Assembly: GCA_021736545.1 (NCBI GenBank)
Contig: JAIPFS010000116.1
Location: forward strand, 1 to 5,462
Direction of reading: 5' to 3'
Length of the DNA: 5,462 nt
DNA from: Spirochaetia bacterium
GTDB lineage: Bacteria > Spirochaetota > Spirochaetia > PWKH01
Both the position numbers and the translations under genes were made by a program. Numbering within the stretch: position 1 is the first letter of the stretch; every line of letters starts with the position of its first letter. The notes below the pieces were generated by a model. It had not been told where the DNA came from, did not search any database, and worked only from the letters and a program-made list of their open reading frames with translations. Positions 1-5,462 of this stretch are shown here, one piece after another.

Positions 1-323
1 GCTAAGAGTGAGCTTATCTGATTTTTTCTTTCCCAATAATCATATACTTTTCCTGGATATACCACAAATACTACATCAAAACCTTTTTTCAAATCGGGTT
101 TTTCACGGCGGTACACTTCACGAACATGACGTTTTACTGTATTTCGTTCAACTGCATTTCCAAATTTTCGGGCGGGGATACAAACAATTCGATTCCAGGA
201 TAGCTTGTTTTCTTGATACAGCATCTTTGCCCCATAACAAGATACTTTCTTCCCGCCGGAAAAAACCTGACGTATTTCAGATGTTTTCTTTAATCGTTCT
301 TTTCTAGTAAGGCTTTTTTTCAT
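1..323 (-). CDS. rnpA: Ribonuclease P protein component, 3' end cut by window edge
   Basis: This is the protein subunit of RNase P. It binds the catalytic RNA and helps it remove 5' leaders from pre-tRNAs in the cytoplasm. The first 107 codons are visible and the frame is open to base 1; the family is usually about 110-125 residues, so only a short C-terminus is missing. The protein starts [13 protein letters not shown] and carries the diagnostic basic helix (RNR-type motif) at about residues 53-72, reading [20 protein letters not shown], followed by a hydrophobic strand FDVVFVVYP. The ATG at 323 lies inside the end of rpmH in another frame. No good ribosome-binding site is placed for it, so translation is probably coupled to rpmH. 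An in-frame TTG two codons upstream is a less likely start. Family assignment is confident. Confidence 0.95.
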   Translation of the reverse strand, partial: MKKSLTRKERLKKTSEIRQVFSGGKKVSCYGAKMLYQENKLSWNRIVCIPARKFGNAVERNTVKRHVREVYRREKPDLKKGFDVVFVVYPGKVYDYWERKNQISSLL

Positions 324-459
324 TAGCAACGGACAGCTTTTTTCTTCCCTTTCTTCTTCTTCTTGCAAGTACCTGTCTGCCGTTCTTTGTCTTCATTCGT
401 GCTCTGAATCCGAATTTTCTATTTCTTTTAACTCTGCTTGGCTGATATGTTCTTTTCAT
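304..459 (-). CDS. rpmH: 50S ribosomal protein L34
   Basis: This small, very basic protein of the large ribosomal subunit has 51 residues. It starts with the near-invariant MKRTYQPS, followed by [20 protein letters not shown] and an Arg/Lys-rich tail, all typical of L34. It is slightly longer than the common 44-46 residue forms because of a C-terminal extension ending in EKKPY. The ATG at 459 is preceded by AAGGAGAG (475..468), a good Shine-Dalgarno at suitable spacing. The last 20 nt overlap the start of rnpA, giving the classic rpmH-rnpA pair. It is probably transcribed from the strong promoter at 615-644. Confidence 0.97.
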   Translation of the reverse strand: MKRTYQPSRVKRNRKFGFRARMKTKNGRQVLARRRRKGRKKLSVANEKKPY

Positions 460-614
460 GAAAGAATCTCTCCTTATACAAACGCTTACGCGGATTATTC
501 AAATTTTTTTGTTTTTATGTTCTGTAATGCCGTATATTGCTGTTTTTCTCTATACTCTGCATTAACGCACAACTCTTCAGTATACTTTTTTATTGTATAT
601 TCTTTGAGTGTGGA

Positions 615-644
615 AGTATACATATTGAGACCATTTTTTGTCAA
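615..644 (-). promoter_or_regulatory. Strong sigma-70-type promoter for rpmH-rnpA
   Basis: On the minus strand a perfect -35 box TTGACA (644..639) is followed by an 18-nt spacer and a -10 box TATACT (620..615, 5/6 match to TATAAT). Transcription would begin near 608 and give a leader of about 150 nt before rpmH. The leader (about 460-608) is AT-rich; I saw no clear hairpin-plus-U terminator or riboswitch in it. The TGA stop of the upstream dciA gene (643..641) lies inside the -35 box. This suggests rpmH-rnpA can be expressed independently of the replication genes while still receiving readthrough from them. The promoter is inferred from sequence only. Confidence 0.75.
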
Positions 645-922
645 CCCAAAAGTACCCTGATTGCATGGATATCTAATTCGGGAAATTCCCGCTGAACTCT
701 TTTTAGAATTACTTTTTTCTTCATGGATACCATCTGGGACCAGCCGGGATGATCAACTTCCACAAGCAGGGTATGGTTTTCAATTTCCTTGAGTTTTGCA
801 TGTGCTGCAATATCATAACCGACAATACTATCCCATTTTCTGAAAACTGAAATATAGCCTTCATGTTCATCATATTTAAGATCTTTGAAAATTTCATCAA
901 TCAGTTCTGATGCTTTTTTCAT
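641..922 (-). CDS. dciA: DUF721 / DciA family protein (probable replicative helicase loader or helper)
   Basis: A 93-residue protein of the DUF721 family, whose characterised members (DciA) interact with the replicative helicase DnaB and support its loading in bacteria lacking DnaC/DnaI-type loaders. The visible family pattern is an N-terminal helix, then FRKWDSIVGYDIAAHAK (about residues 28-43, with W30 and G35), a strand LLVEVDHPGWSQMVSM (about 52-67, with W61), a basic helix KKKVILKRVQREF, and a final strand IRVLLG. This is the compact KH-like core with almost no extra tail. Its ATG overlaps the recF stop as ATGA, and a GAAGGGG sequence lies about 10 nt upstream, so it is probably translated from the recF message. 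The fold and family are well supported; the helicase-loading role is inferred from the family and the origin-proximal context. Confidence 0.82.
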   Translation of the reverse strand: MKKASELIDEIFKDLKYDEHEGYISVFRKWDSIVGYDIAAHAKLKEIENHTLLVEVDHPGWSQMVSMKKKVILKRVQREFPELDIHAIRVLLG

Positions 923-2013
923 GCCTGAATTACCCCTTCGGCAACAGTATAATCAATTCCGGAAGAATTGCCATCTTTAAAATAGGATTCATCGGGAAGA
1001 AAGGTCAATACAGCCTGTTCATAGCCCTCAAGTTGAGCAAGAAATTTTTCACGTTTTTCCGGATCCAGTTCAAGGAGAACATCATCAAGCAGGAGGATAG
1101 GAAGATTTCCTGTTTTTTTCTTATAAAAAGATGATTGTGCTGATCGCAGCACAAGAGAAATCAGCCGAAGCTGTCCTGTAGATGCTGTGGCGGTAAAATC
1201 TCTTCCCCGATCCATGAAAACAAACTTATCGCGATGAGGACCGGATGTTGTAGTTTGAAATCGTATATCCCGTTCTAAACGTTCTTCAAGCAGATCTTCT
1301 ATCTGTTTTTCATGCTCTAGTCCTTTCCATGAAGGTTTATAGGCAACTTCCAAATATATATCGTTACCTGATATATCAGCATACAAATGGGGGAACAATG
1401 TATTAAATTCAGCTGTAATTGCTTTTCGCTGGTTCTGTATGAGTAAACCTAATTTAGCAAGCTGATGATTATAAACCGGCAGCAGATTATAAACATGCTC
1501 TTTAATAGCTGTATTACGCTGTTTCAATATACGGTTGTAGGATCGAATATCATCCAGAAAGACGGGGTCATAAAGGCACATCGTCTGGTTGAAGAATTTT
1601 CTACGGAATTCCGGCGGTCCGCTGACAAAAGACATATCATCATGAGAAAAGAGAATACAGGGAAGAAAATAGAGCAGTTCCTTTCTATCTTTGATCTCTT
1701 TTCCATCAGCAAAAATCTGCATTACACCTTTTTTCAGTTTCACATGAATTTTTCGTGATATTCCCGCCTTGCCTGATTCATCTTTTTCACGGATTAATGC
1801 TTTAAGAAAAGCTTGATCCTTCTCATGATTAATGAGTTCACGGACTTTTCTTGTCCTGAAAGAAGAACCGTAGCATATCAAATAGAGGGCTTCAAGAAAA
1901 TTCGATTTTCCCTGACCATTATTTCCAGTAAGCGTGATATGAGGAGCATCCATGTGTATTACTGCATCTGACAGATTTCTGAAGCCGGAGACCTGAAGTG
2001 AAGTAAATTTCAT
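919..2013 (-). CDS. recF: DNA replication and repair protein RecF
   Basis: RecF is an SMC/ABC-like ATPase that acts with RecO and RecR to load RecA at single-strand gaps and stalled forks. The 364-residue length is normal for the family. Residues 1-28 form the opening strands (MKFTSLQVSGFRNL). The Walker A loop GNNGQGKS is at 30-37 and is followed by NFLEALYLICYGSSFR, a hallmark of RecF. FVSGPPEFRRKFFN is at 129-142 and TTTSGPHRDKF at 254-264. The ABC signature ASTGQLRL is at about 277-284, and Walker B ILLLDDVLLELD is at 306-317. All catalytic motifs are intact. The ATG at 2013 has only a weak upstream GGAA. The gene lies 97 nt downstream of dnaN and overlaps dciA by 4 nt. Confidence 0.97.
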   Translation of the reverse strand: MKFTSLQVSGFRNLSDAVIHMDAPHITLTGNNGQGKSNFLEALYLICYGSSFRTRKVRELINHEKDQAFLKALIREKDESGKAGISRKIHVKLKKGVMQIFADGKEIKDRKELLYFLPCILFSHDDMSFVSGPPEFRRKFFNQTMCLYDPVFLDDIRSYNRILKQRNTAIKEHVYNLLPVYNHQLAKLGLLIQNQRKAITAEFNTLFPHLYADISGNDIYLEVAYKPSWKGLEHEKQIEDLLEERLERDIRFQTTTSGPHRDKFVFMDRGRDFTATASTGQLRLISLVLRSAQSSFYKKKTGNLPILLLDDVLLELDPEKREKFLAQLEGYEQAVLTFLPDESYFKDGNSSGIDYTVAEGVIQA

Positions 2014-2030
2014 TATATTTTTATTTCCGT

Positions 2031-2036
2031 ATTATA
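2031..2036 (-). promoter_or_regulatory. Possible -10 box in front of recF
   Basis: A perfect TATAAT lies on the minus strand about 18 nt before the recF ATG. No convincing -35 hexamer sits at 16-18 nt; TTGATA at 2055..2050 is only 13 nt away. If used, transcription would start roughly 10 nt before the gene and the leader would be very short. Its first two bases belong to the 16-bp repeat, so whatever binds that repeat could affect this site. Weak call. Confidence 0.3.
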
Positions 2037-2087
2037 ATTCCAGTCAGCATATCAACAGAGAAAATTAAGCTTAATTCCAGTCAGCAT
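2035..2087. repeat. Exact 16-bp direct repeat flanking a 14-bp palindrome, dnaN-recF gap
   Basis: TAATTCCAGTCAGCAT occurs twice in the same orientation, at 2035..2050 and 2072..2087, a 37-bp period. Between and partly overlapping the copies is the perfect palindrome AATTAAGCTTAATT (2063..2076). A further inverted pair, TTCCAG (2075..2080) and CTGGAA (2103..2108), could form a weak hairpin after the dnaN stop, but it lacks the T-tract of an intrinsic terminator. The arrangement could be a regulatory site for recF-dciA or a small local duplication; the sequence alone does not decide. Confidence 0.7.
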
Positions 2088-2110
2088 GCCAAGAATACCA
2101 AGCTGGAAAC

Positions 2111-3214
2111 CTAATCTATCTGCATCGGCATGATTATATGGAAAAAATCTTTAGCCGGCTCAGGACGAATTGTTATAGCTCGAGAATGGTCAGTAAACTC
2201 AATTACCATTTTATCTGTTCCCATTGCCCTGACTGGATGCATAAGATACAGATAATTCAAGGCAAGTTTAACCTTTTCACCTTCGTATTCACATGCAATT
2301 TTTTCTTTAGCAATACCTATATCACTCTCTTCAGAGTATATAAGCAGATGACCTTCTTCAATATCAAAATAGATTCTTCTTGATTTCTGTTCTACCAGCA
2401 GTGAAACACGTTTAAAAGCTTCGAAGAATTCTGCTCTGTCAATTATGCAGCTGTTTGTCTGTTCTTCTGGAATAACACGACGATAATTGGGAAATTTTCC
2501 CTCTATCAAAGTTGAAGAAAGTTTATGACTGTCGAAATGAGCAAAAATATAATTATCTGATATTGCAAGGGAAAGATTTCCTTCCTTGCTGGCTAGTTTC
2601 GTGATGAGGTGCAGAAATTTCGGTGGTATAATTATCGGACTGAATGAGGGAACAGCAGTATTCAGGGAGCGACTGATAAACGAGAGTCTTCTTCCGTCAG
2701 TTGCAACCATGGTAAGGCCATCTTCATTCTGCTCCATGTAGACCCCGTTAAGGAAAAATCGGGTTTCATCATCAGAAACAGCAAAAATAGTCTGATCAAC
2801 CATCTCCATAAAATCTCGCTGGGATACATCGAAAAAGGTATCATTTCCTGCAGACTTCAGTTCTGGAAATTTCTCAGAGCTGATGCTCCGCAGTGTAAAC
2901 TGTATATCCCTATCTTTTACAGTTATCAGCAAGTGATCTTCTTCCTGTTCAAAAATAATCTCTCCATCCGGAAGCGACCGTAGAATACCGAGCAATTTAT
3001 CACAGAAAACAGTTGTGCTTCCGGGTGTCAGAGTCTGTACGGGAATTTCCGTTTGAAAGGCAACTTTCAAGTCCGTAGCTTTAATGTTCAGGGTATTGTC
3101 CACTGTTTCAAGAAGCACATTTGAAAGTATGGATAGTACATTTTTTGATGAAATTATTTCATGTGCAATGGAAATTTCTTTTAATAGAGTGTTTTTATCG
3201 CTGGTGAATTTCAT
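2111..3214 (-). CDS. dnaN: DNA polymerase III beta subunit (sliding clamp)
   Basis: This ring-forming processivity clamp holds DNA polymerase III and other clamp-binding proteins on DNA. Its 367 residues match the family. N-terminal MKFTSDKNTLLKEI begins domain 1. FFLNGVYM with MVATDGRRLSF at about 153-179 marks domain 2, and LIEGKFPNYRRVIP at about 237-249 marks the start of domain 3. The C-terminus HIIMPMQID gives the conserved MPM-hydrophobic end that lines the partner-binding pocket. The ATG at 3214 has a strong ribosome-binding site TAAGGAG (3227..3221) six nt upstream. A second TAAGGA abuts the start codon. The gene follows dnaA across the putative origin. I could not pick a confident dnaN promoter inside the DnaA-box region. 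Confidence 0.98.
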   Translation of the reverse strand: MKFTSDKNTLLKEISIAHEIISSKNVLSILSNVLLETVDNTLNIKATDLKVAFQTEIPVQTLTPGSTTVFCDKLLGILRSLPDGEIIFEQEEDHLLITVKDRDIQFTLRSISSEKFPELKSAGNDTFFDVSQRDFMEMVDQTIFAVSDDETRFFLNGVYMEQNEDGLTMVATDGRRLSFISRSLNTAVPSFSPIIIPPKFLHLITKLASKEGNLSLAISDNYIFAHFDSHKLSSTLIEGKFPNYRRVIPEEQTNSCIIDRAEFFEAFKRVSLLVEQKSRRIYFDIEEGHLLIYSEESDIGIAKEKIACEYEGEKVKLALNYLYLMHPVRAMGTDKMVIEFTDHSRAITIRPEPAKDFFHIIMPMQID

Positions 3215-3226
3215 TCCTTACTCCTT

Positions 3227-3281
3227 ACTATATATTTATAAAAGCAGTAGTAATAGTAAGGGCTGTGGATATTGTGTACAA
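3227..3281 (-). other. Origin unwinding module: DnaA boxes, GC spacer, DnaA-trios, AT-rich element
   Basis: Read on the minus strand towards dnaN, the parts abut without gaps. Two tandem DnaA boxes come first: TTGTACACA (3281..3273, 7/9) and ATATCCACA (3272..3264, 8/9). A GC spacer GCCC (3263..3260) follows, then TTACTATTACTACTG (3259..3245). The opposite strand of this last block reads as TAG/TAA triplets: TAA, TAG, TAA, TAG, then CAG. An A/T-dominated stretch follows (3243..3227), running into the dnaN ribosome-binding site. Box, GC cluster, 3'-(G/A)AT-5' trios and AT-rich DNA, in this order and orientation, is the architecture described for the B. subtilis unwinding region, where DnaA filaments on the trio strand. 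Function is inferred; the motif order is seen directly. Confidence 0.8.
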
Positions 3282-3326
3282 CTTTTTTAATTCATTGTAT
3301 TGAAAGATCCTGCCGCCCTTTTTACC

Positions 3327-3446
3327 TGTGCATAAGTTTGCTGTTTTATCCACAGTCTATCCACAGTTTACCATACTTACCTACATATCAACAACTGAAA
3401 TTTGTTATCCACTGTTTATACACAACTTATAAACAAGTTATTCCCA
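3327..3446. other. oriC DnaA-box cluster
   Basis: Sites matching TTATNCACA with no or few changes are as follows. TTATGCACA is on minus at 3327..3335. On plus are TTATCCACA (3346..3354, perfect), CTATCCACA (3357..3365), TTATCCACT (3405..3413) and TTATACACA (3416..3424), plus two weaker ones, TTATAAACA (3427..3435) and TTATTCCCA (3438..3446). Additional 7/9 matches are at 3377 and 3385. The plus-strand starts 3346/3357 and 3405/3416/3427/3438 are each exactly 11 bp apart, about one helical turn. Together with the unwinding module at 3227-3281 this makes the dnaA-dnaN gap the best oriC candidate. The remainder, 3447-3507 next to the dnaA stop, shows no box or terminator that I can support. Confidence 0.88.
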
Positions 3447-3507
3447 TTTGCTGAATCTGACTCATTTCATACAGTTCCCAATTGTTTATCGGATATTATT
3501 ATCGTAA

Positions 3508-5022
3508 TTAACGTGAACTTTTTTTATACTCCTTTACCTGCCTGATGAGGCGCTGCATCGTATTATCCAGAGTTGAATCACTTTGAATTCTTGATTCTAC
3601 GCGCTGGCAGGCATGCATAACTGTGGAATGATCCCTTCCACCAAATTCGTAACCGATTTCTGTTGTGGAAAGATCCGTCATCTGTCGTGAAATATACATC
3701 GCAATCTGACGAGGAAAAGCGATGGCCTTTGTTCTCTTTTTCCCGCGGATATCAATATGTGAAATATTAAAATAGTCACTTACCACCCGCTGAATGGATT
3801 CAACGGCAAAACTTTCTTCATTTGTTAAGGAGTAGGAATCTTTCAGCTGTTCCATAGCTATTTCTCTCGTAATTTCTTTATTCAGCAGACGTGAATAGGC
3901 TATAAGTTTTGTAAGCGATGCTTCAAGATCCCGCACATTGGTATTTATGCTTCTGCTGATATATTCGAGAACATCATCTGAAATACTGAAGCCCTGTACA
4001 TTGCACTTTTTCCGTAATATAGCCATGCGTGTTTCGAAGTTGGGCGGCTGGAGATCAACATTCAGCCCCCGTTCAAAACGGCTTCTCAGTCTGGCTGTCA
4101 ACTCTTTTAATTCTGATACTGGACGGTCGCAGGTGAAGACCATCTGCTTATTTGAATCATACAGAGCATTGAAGGTATGAAACAGTTCTTCCTGAGTCTG
4201 AGATTTATTCTGGAGAAAATGAATATCATCAATAAGGAGTATATCCACTTTGCGGTATTTATTTTTGAATTGCTGATTCTTCCGCTCTCCGATGGCTTGT
4301 ATAAATTCGTTTGTAAAGGTCTCTGCTGTGACGTAGGCTACCGAGAGATTATCATTTTCCTGAAGTACATAGTTGCCGATAGATTGGATGAGGTGTGTTT
4401 TCCCTAATCCGACACCGCCGTAGATAAGGCAGGGATTGTAGGTAGTTCCGGGATTTTTTGCGATAGCTAGACAAGCGTTATATGCAAAGGAACTGTTTTC
4501 TCCAATAACAAAGGAATCAAAGGAGTATACTTCATTCAGCGGTTCTTTTCCCCTGTTTCTTCTATTGTTTCTGTTCGTTTGCGTTGTAACTGAAGCTGAG
4601 TTTTCGTATGAAGAATCACGGAAATTTGAGTCTGGTTTTTCTCTTTCAGGAGAATCAGGAGAATGTGTATTGGGTTTTTTGGTGGTCTTATCAGCAGAAT
4701 ATTGAGCAGCAGATTCTTGTTTTTTTGAATTTTCTGTATCTTTTCCCGATTTACCCGGACTGCGTTTTTTTACAACAAAATCTATCCGCATATCGACGCC
4801 GGTAAGATCATCAATAGTATTTTTAATCAGAGAAAAATAGCGCTGCCGCACTTGATCCTGATAAAAAGCAGAAGGTACGGAGAGGCATATAGTTTCCTTG
4901 CTTGAAGAATCATACATGATATTTGTAAACCACATAAGAAATTCTTGTTCAGAGAGTATCGTTCTGATCTGGCTGACTGCTTCGTTCCAAAAAGGTTCAT
5001 AGTTCCAGTTGTCATGCTTCAT
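3508..5022 (-). CDS. dnaA: Chromosomal replication initiator protein DnaA
   Basis: DnaA is an AAA+ initiator that binds DnaA boxes, opens oriC and recruits the helicase. From the chosen ATG the protein has 504 residues. Domain I (about 1-85) includes FWNEAVSQI and LSEQEFLMWF. Domain II (about 86-160) is a long polar Lys/Ser/Asn/Thr-rich linker and explains the above-average length. The AAA+ domain follows, with Walker A GGVGLGKT (202-209), Walker B LLIDD (262-266), the box VII arginine finger in RLRSRFERGL (311-320) and sensor II NVRDLEASL (362-370). Domain IV ends with the DNA-binding signature GGRDHSTVMHAC (461-472). The frame is open to a TTG at 5088, but conservation starts at about MKHDNWNYEPFW. 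An ATG three codons earlier (5031) is an equally possible start. No Shine-Dalgarno is evident before either. Confidence 0.97.
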   Translation of the reverse strand: MKHDNWNYEPFWNEAVSQIRTILSEQEFLMWFTNIMYDSSSKETICLSVPSAFYQDQVRQRYFSLIKNTIDDLTGVDMRIDFVVKKRSPGKSGKDTENSKKQESAAQYSADKTTKKPNTHSPDSPEREKPDSNFRDSSYENSASVTTQTNRNNRRNRGKEPLNEVYSFDSFVIGENSSFAYNACLAIAKNPGTTYNPCLIYGGVGLGKTHLIQSIGNYVLQENDNLSVAYVTAETFTNEFIQAIGERKNQQFKNKYRKVDILLIDDIHFLQNKSQTQEELFHTFNALYDSNKQMVFTCDRPVSELKELTARLRSRFERGLNVDLQPPNFETRMAILRKKCNVQGFSISDDVLEYISRSINTNVRDLEASLTKLIAYSRLLNKEITREIAMEQLKDSYSLTNEESFAVESIQRVVSDYFNISHIDIRGKKRTKAIAFPRQIAMYISRQMTDLSTTEIGYEFGGRDHSTVMHACQRVESRIQSDSTLDNTMQRLIRQVKEYKKSSR

Positions 5023-5395
5023 AAAGTTCATTTTAATACAGGGCACCAATAAAGGCAATAAGAGAGAAATATTATTACAGGTAAGCAATGATTAAAGGGT
5101 ATGCTGCAAAAATAGTGGAAAAAATTTTCTATTACTCTGTAACACTCGTTTCGAAGAGAAGTCGGGATCCGTATGAGAGAAAGATTTAAGATTTTTTGTA
5201 CGGTGGTACTATTCTGTGAAAAGGGATATACTGCCACTAAGATCTTACTCATAACGTTTTTTCGGGTATTAATCGATTCTATGGGTTCCTTTACTTTTTG
5301 TTTCAGAATCTATATAATAAATAAGCTATACTGATGAGCAGAACCTATGAGTAAAACTCAAAAATCCTTCGTTTTTGAAAGCAGGTACATATATT
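5023..5395. other. Divergent dnaA-gyrB intergenic region
   Basis: The gap of about 370 nt lies between the divergent starts of dnaA and gyrB. It holds a good gyrB promoter near its right end (5290-5318). I could not identify a convincing dnaA promoter on the minus strand; TAATAT-like -10 candidates near 5069-5077 lack a matching -35. One poor DnaA-box-like site, TTTTCCACT (minus, 5122..5114, 7/9), is the only hint of autoregulation by DnaA. A 74-codon minus-strand frame (5028-5252) crosses the region without a ribosome-binding site or recognisable motif, and I do not regard it as a gene. Confidence 0.6.
5290..5318 (+). promoter_or_regulatory. Promoter for gyrB
   Basis: A perfect -10 box TATAAT (5313..5318) is preceded, after a 17-nt spacer, by TTTACT (5290..5295, 4/6 match to TTGACA). 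Transcription would begin near 5325 and leave a leader of roughly 70 nt before the gyrB ATG. A second -10-like TATACT at 5327..5332 has no partner at the right spacing. Sequence-based prediction only. Confidence 0.6.
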
Positions 5396-5462
5396 ATGCA
5401 AACAGAAAATTCCGCATATTCAGCCCAGGACATTCAGGTCTTGAAGGGCTTAGAGGCTGTGA
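5396..5462 (+). CDS. gyrB: DNA gyrase subunit B, N-terminal fragment (cut by window edge)
   Basis: GyrB is the ATPase subunit of gyrase, which introduces negative supercoils ahead of the fork and around the origin. Only 22 complete codons are present. They end in the hallmark AQDIQVLKGLEAV, which in the family is followed by RKRPGMYIG. The ATG at 5396 is preceded by a modest AGGT (5383..5386) nine nt upstream, and the TATAAT promoter lies about 80 nt upstream. The topoisomerase IV subunit ParE shares this N-terminal motif, so the fragment alone does not exclude it. Position beside dnaA favours gyrB. The gene diverges from dnaA. Confidence 0.85.
   Translation, partial: MQTENSAYSAQDIQVLKGLEAV

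Noticed and set aside
8..307. 99-codon plus-strand reading frame
   Set aside because: It lies antisense to rnpA, whose RNase P motif is unmistakable on the minus strand.
470..501. Second promoter-like pair TTGAAT / TATAAG just before rpmH
   Set aside because: Transcription from it would start within or after the rpmH ribosome-binding site, and the match is weaker than the promoter at 615-644.
495..623. 42-codon minus-strand reading frame in the rpmH leader, beginning at the -10 box
   Set aside because: It has no ribosome-binding site, its ATG lies upstream of the predicted transcript start, its Lys/Tyr/Thr-rich composition is what AT-rich DNA gives by chance, and I recognise no family.
2075..2108. 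Inverted pair TTCCAG/CTGGAA after dnaN as a terminator
   Set aside because: The stem is only 6 bp with a 22-nt loop and no following T-tract on the minus strand.
3308..3320. GC-rich island (CCTGCCGCCC) inside the AT-rich origin as a terminator or binding site
   Set aside because: It has no usable inverted repeat and no known motif; it may simply separate the unwinding module from the box cluster.
5023..5088. N-terminal extension of DnaA from a TTG start, giving 526 residues
   Set aside because: The extra residues (MLTCNNISLL...) are hydrophobic and unlike DnaA N-termini, and the conserved domain I begins at about the ATG at 5022.
5028..5252. 74-codon minus-strand reading frame between gyrB and dnaA
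   Set aside because: No ribosome-binding site, no recognisable motif, an odd Cys/Phe/Ile-rich composition, and it runs into the dnaA start; best seen as leader or intergenic DNA.

Overview
The window is the chromosomal replication-origin neighbourhood of a low-GC bacterium, most likely a spirochaete (Spirochaetota). The lineage call is an inference. It rests on the gene set and order rnpA–rpmH–dciA(DUF721)–recF–dnaN–dnaA–gyrB, which resembles spirochaete dnaA regions, and on the general look of DnaA and the DUF721 protein. No database search was possible.

Layout from left to right. On the minus strand are rnpA (its 3' end is beyond base 1), rpmH (overlapping rnpA by 20 nt), a 181-nt gap with a strong rpmH promoter, dciA/DUF721 (4-nt ATGA overlap with recF), recF, a 97-nt gap with an exact 16-bp direct repeat, dnaN, a 293-nt non-coding gap that looks like oriC, and dnaA. 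A 373-nt divergent gap follows, and then gyrB starts on the plus strand and leaves the window after 22 codons.

The most informative non-coding element is the dnaA–dnaN gap. It holds a cluster of DnaA boxes, including one perfect TTATCCACA and a run of four boxes spaced exactly 11 bp apart. At its dnaN-proximal end is a compact unwinding module: two abutting DnaA boxes, a GGGC spacer, a run of DnaA-trios, then an AT-only stretch. This matches the architecture of the bacterial 'basal unwinding system' described for Bacillus subtilis.

The genes work together. DnaA binds and melts the origin, and the DUF721/DciA protein probably helps load the replicative helicase. DnaN is the sliding clamp, RecF acts at gapped or stalled forks, and GyrB relieves supercoiling. 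RpmH and RnpA (ribosomal protein L34 and the RNase P protein) form the translation/RNA-processing pair commonly found beside dnaA. I found no mobile element, tRNA/rRNA gene, CRISPR array or clearly novel protein system. What is worth a second look is mainly the origin architecture and the repeat in front of recF.
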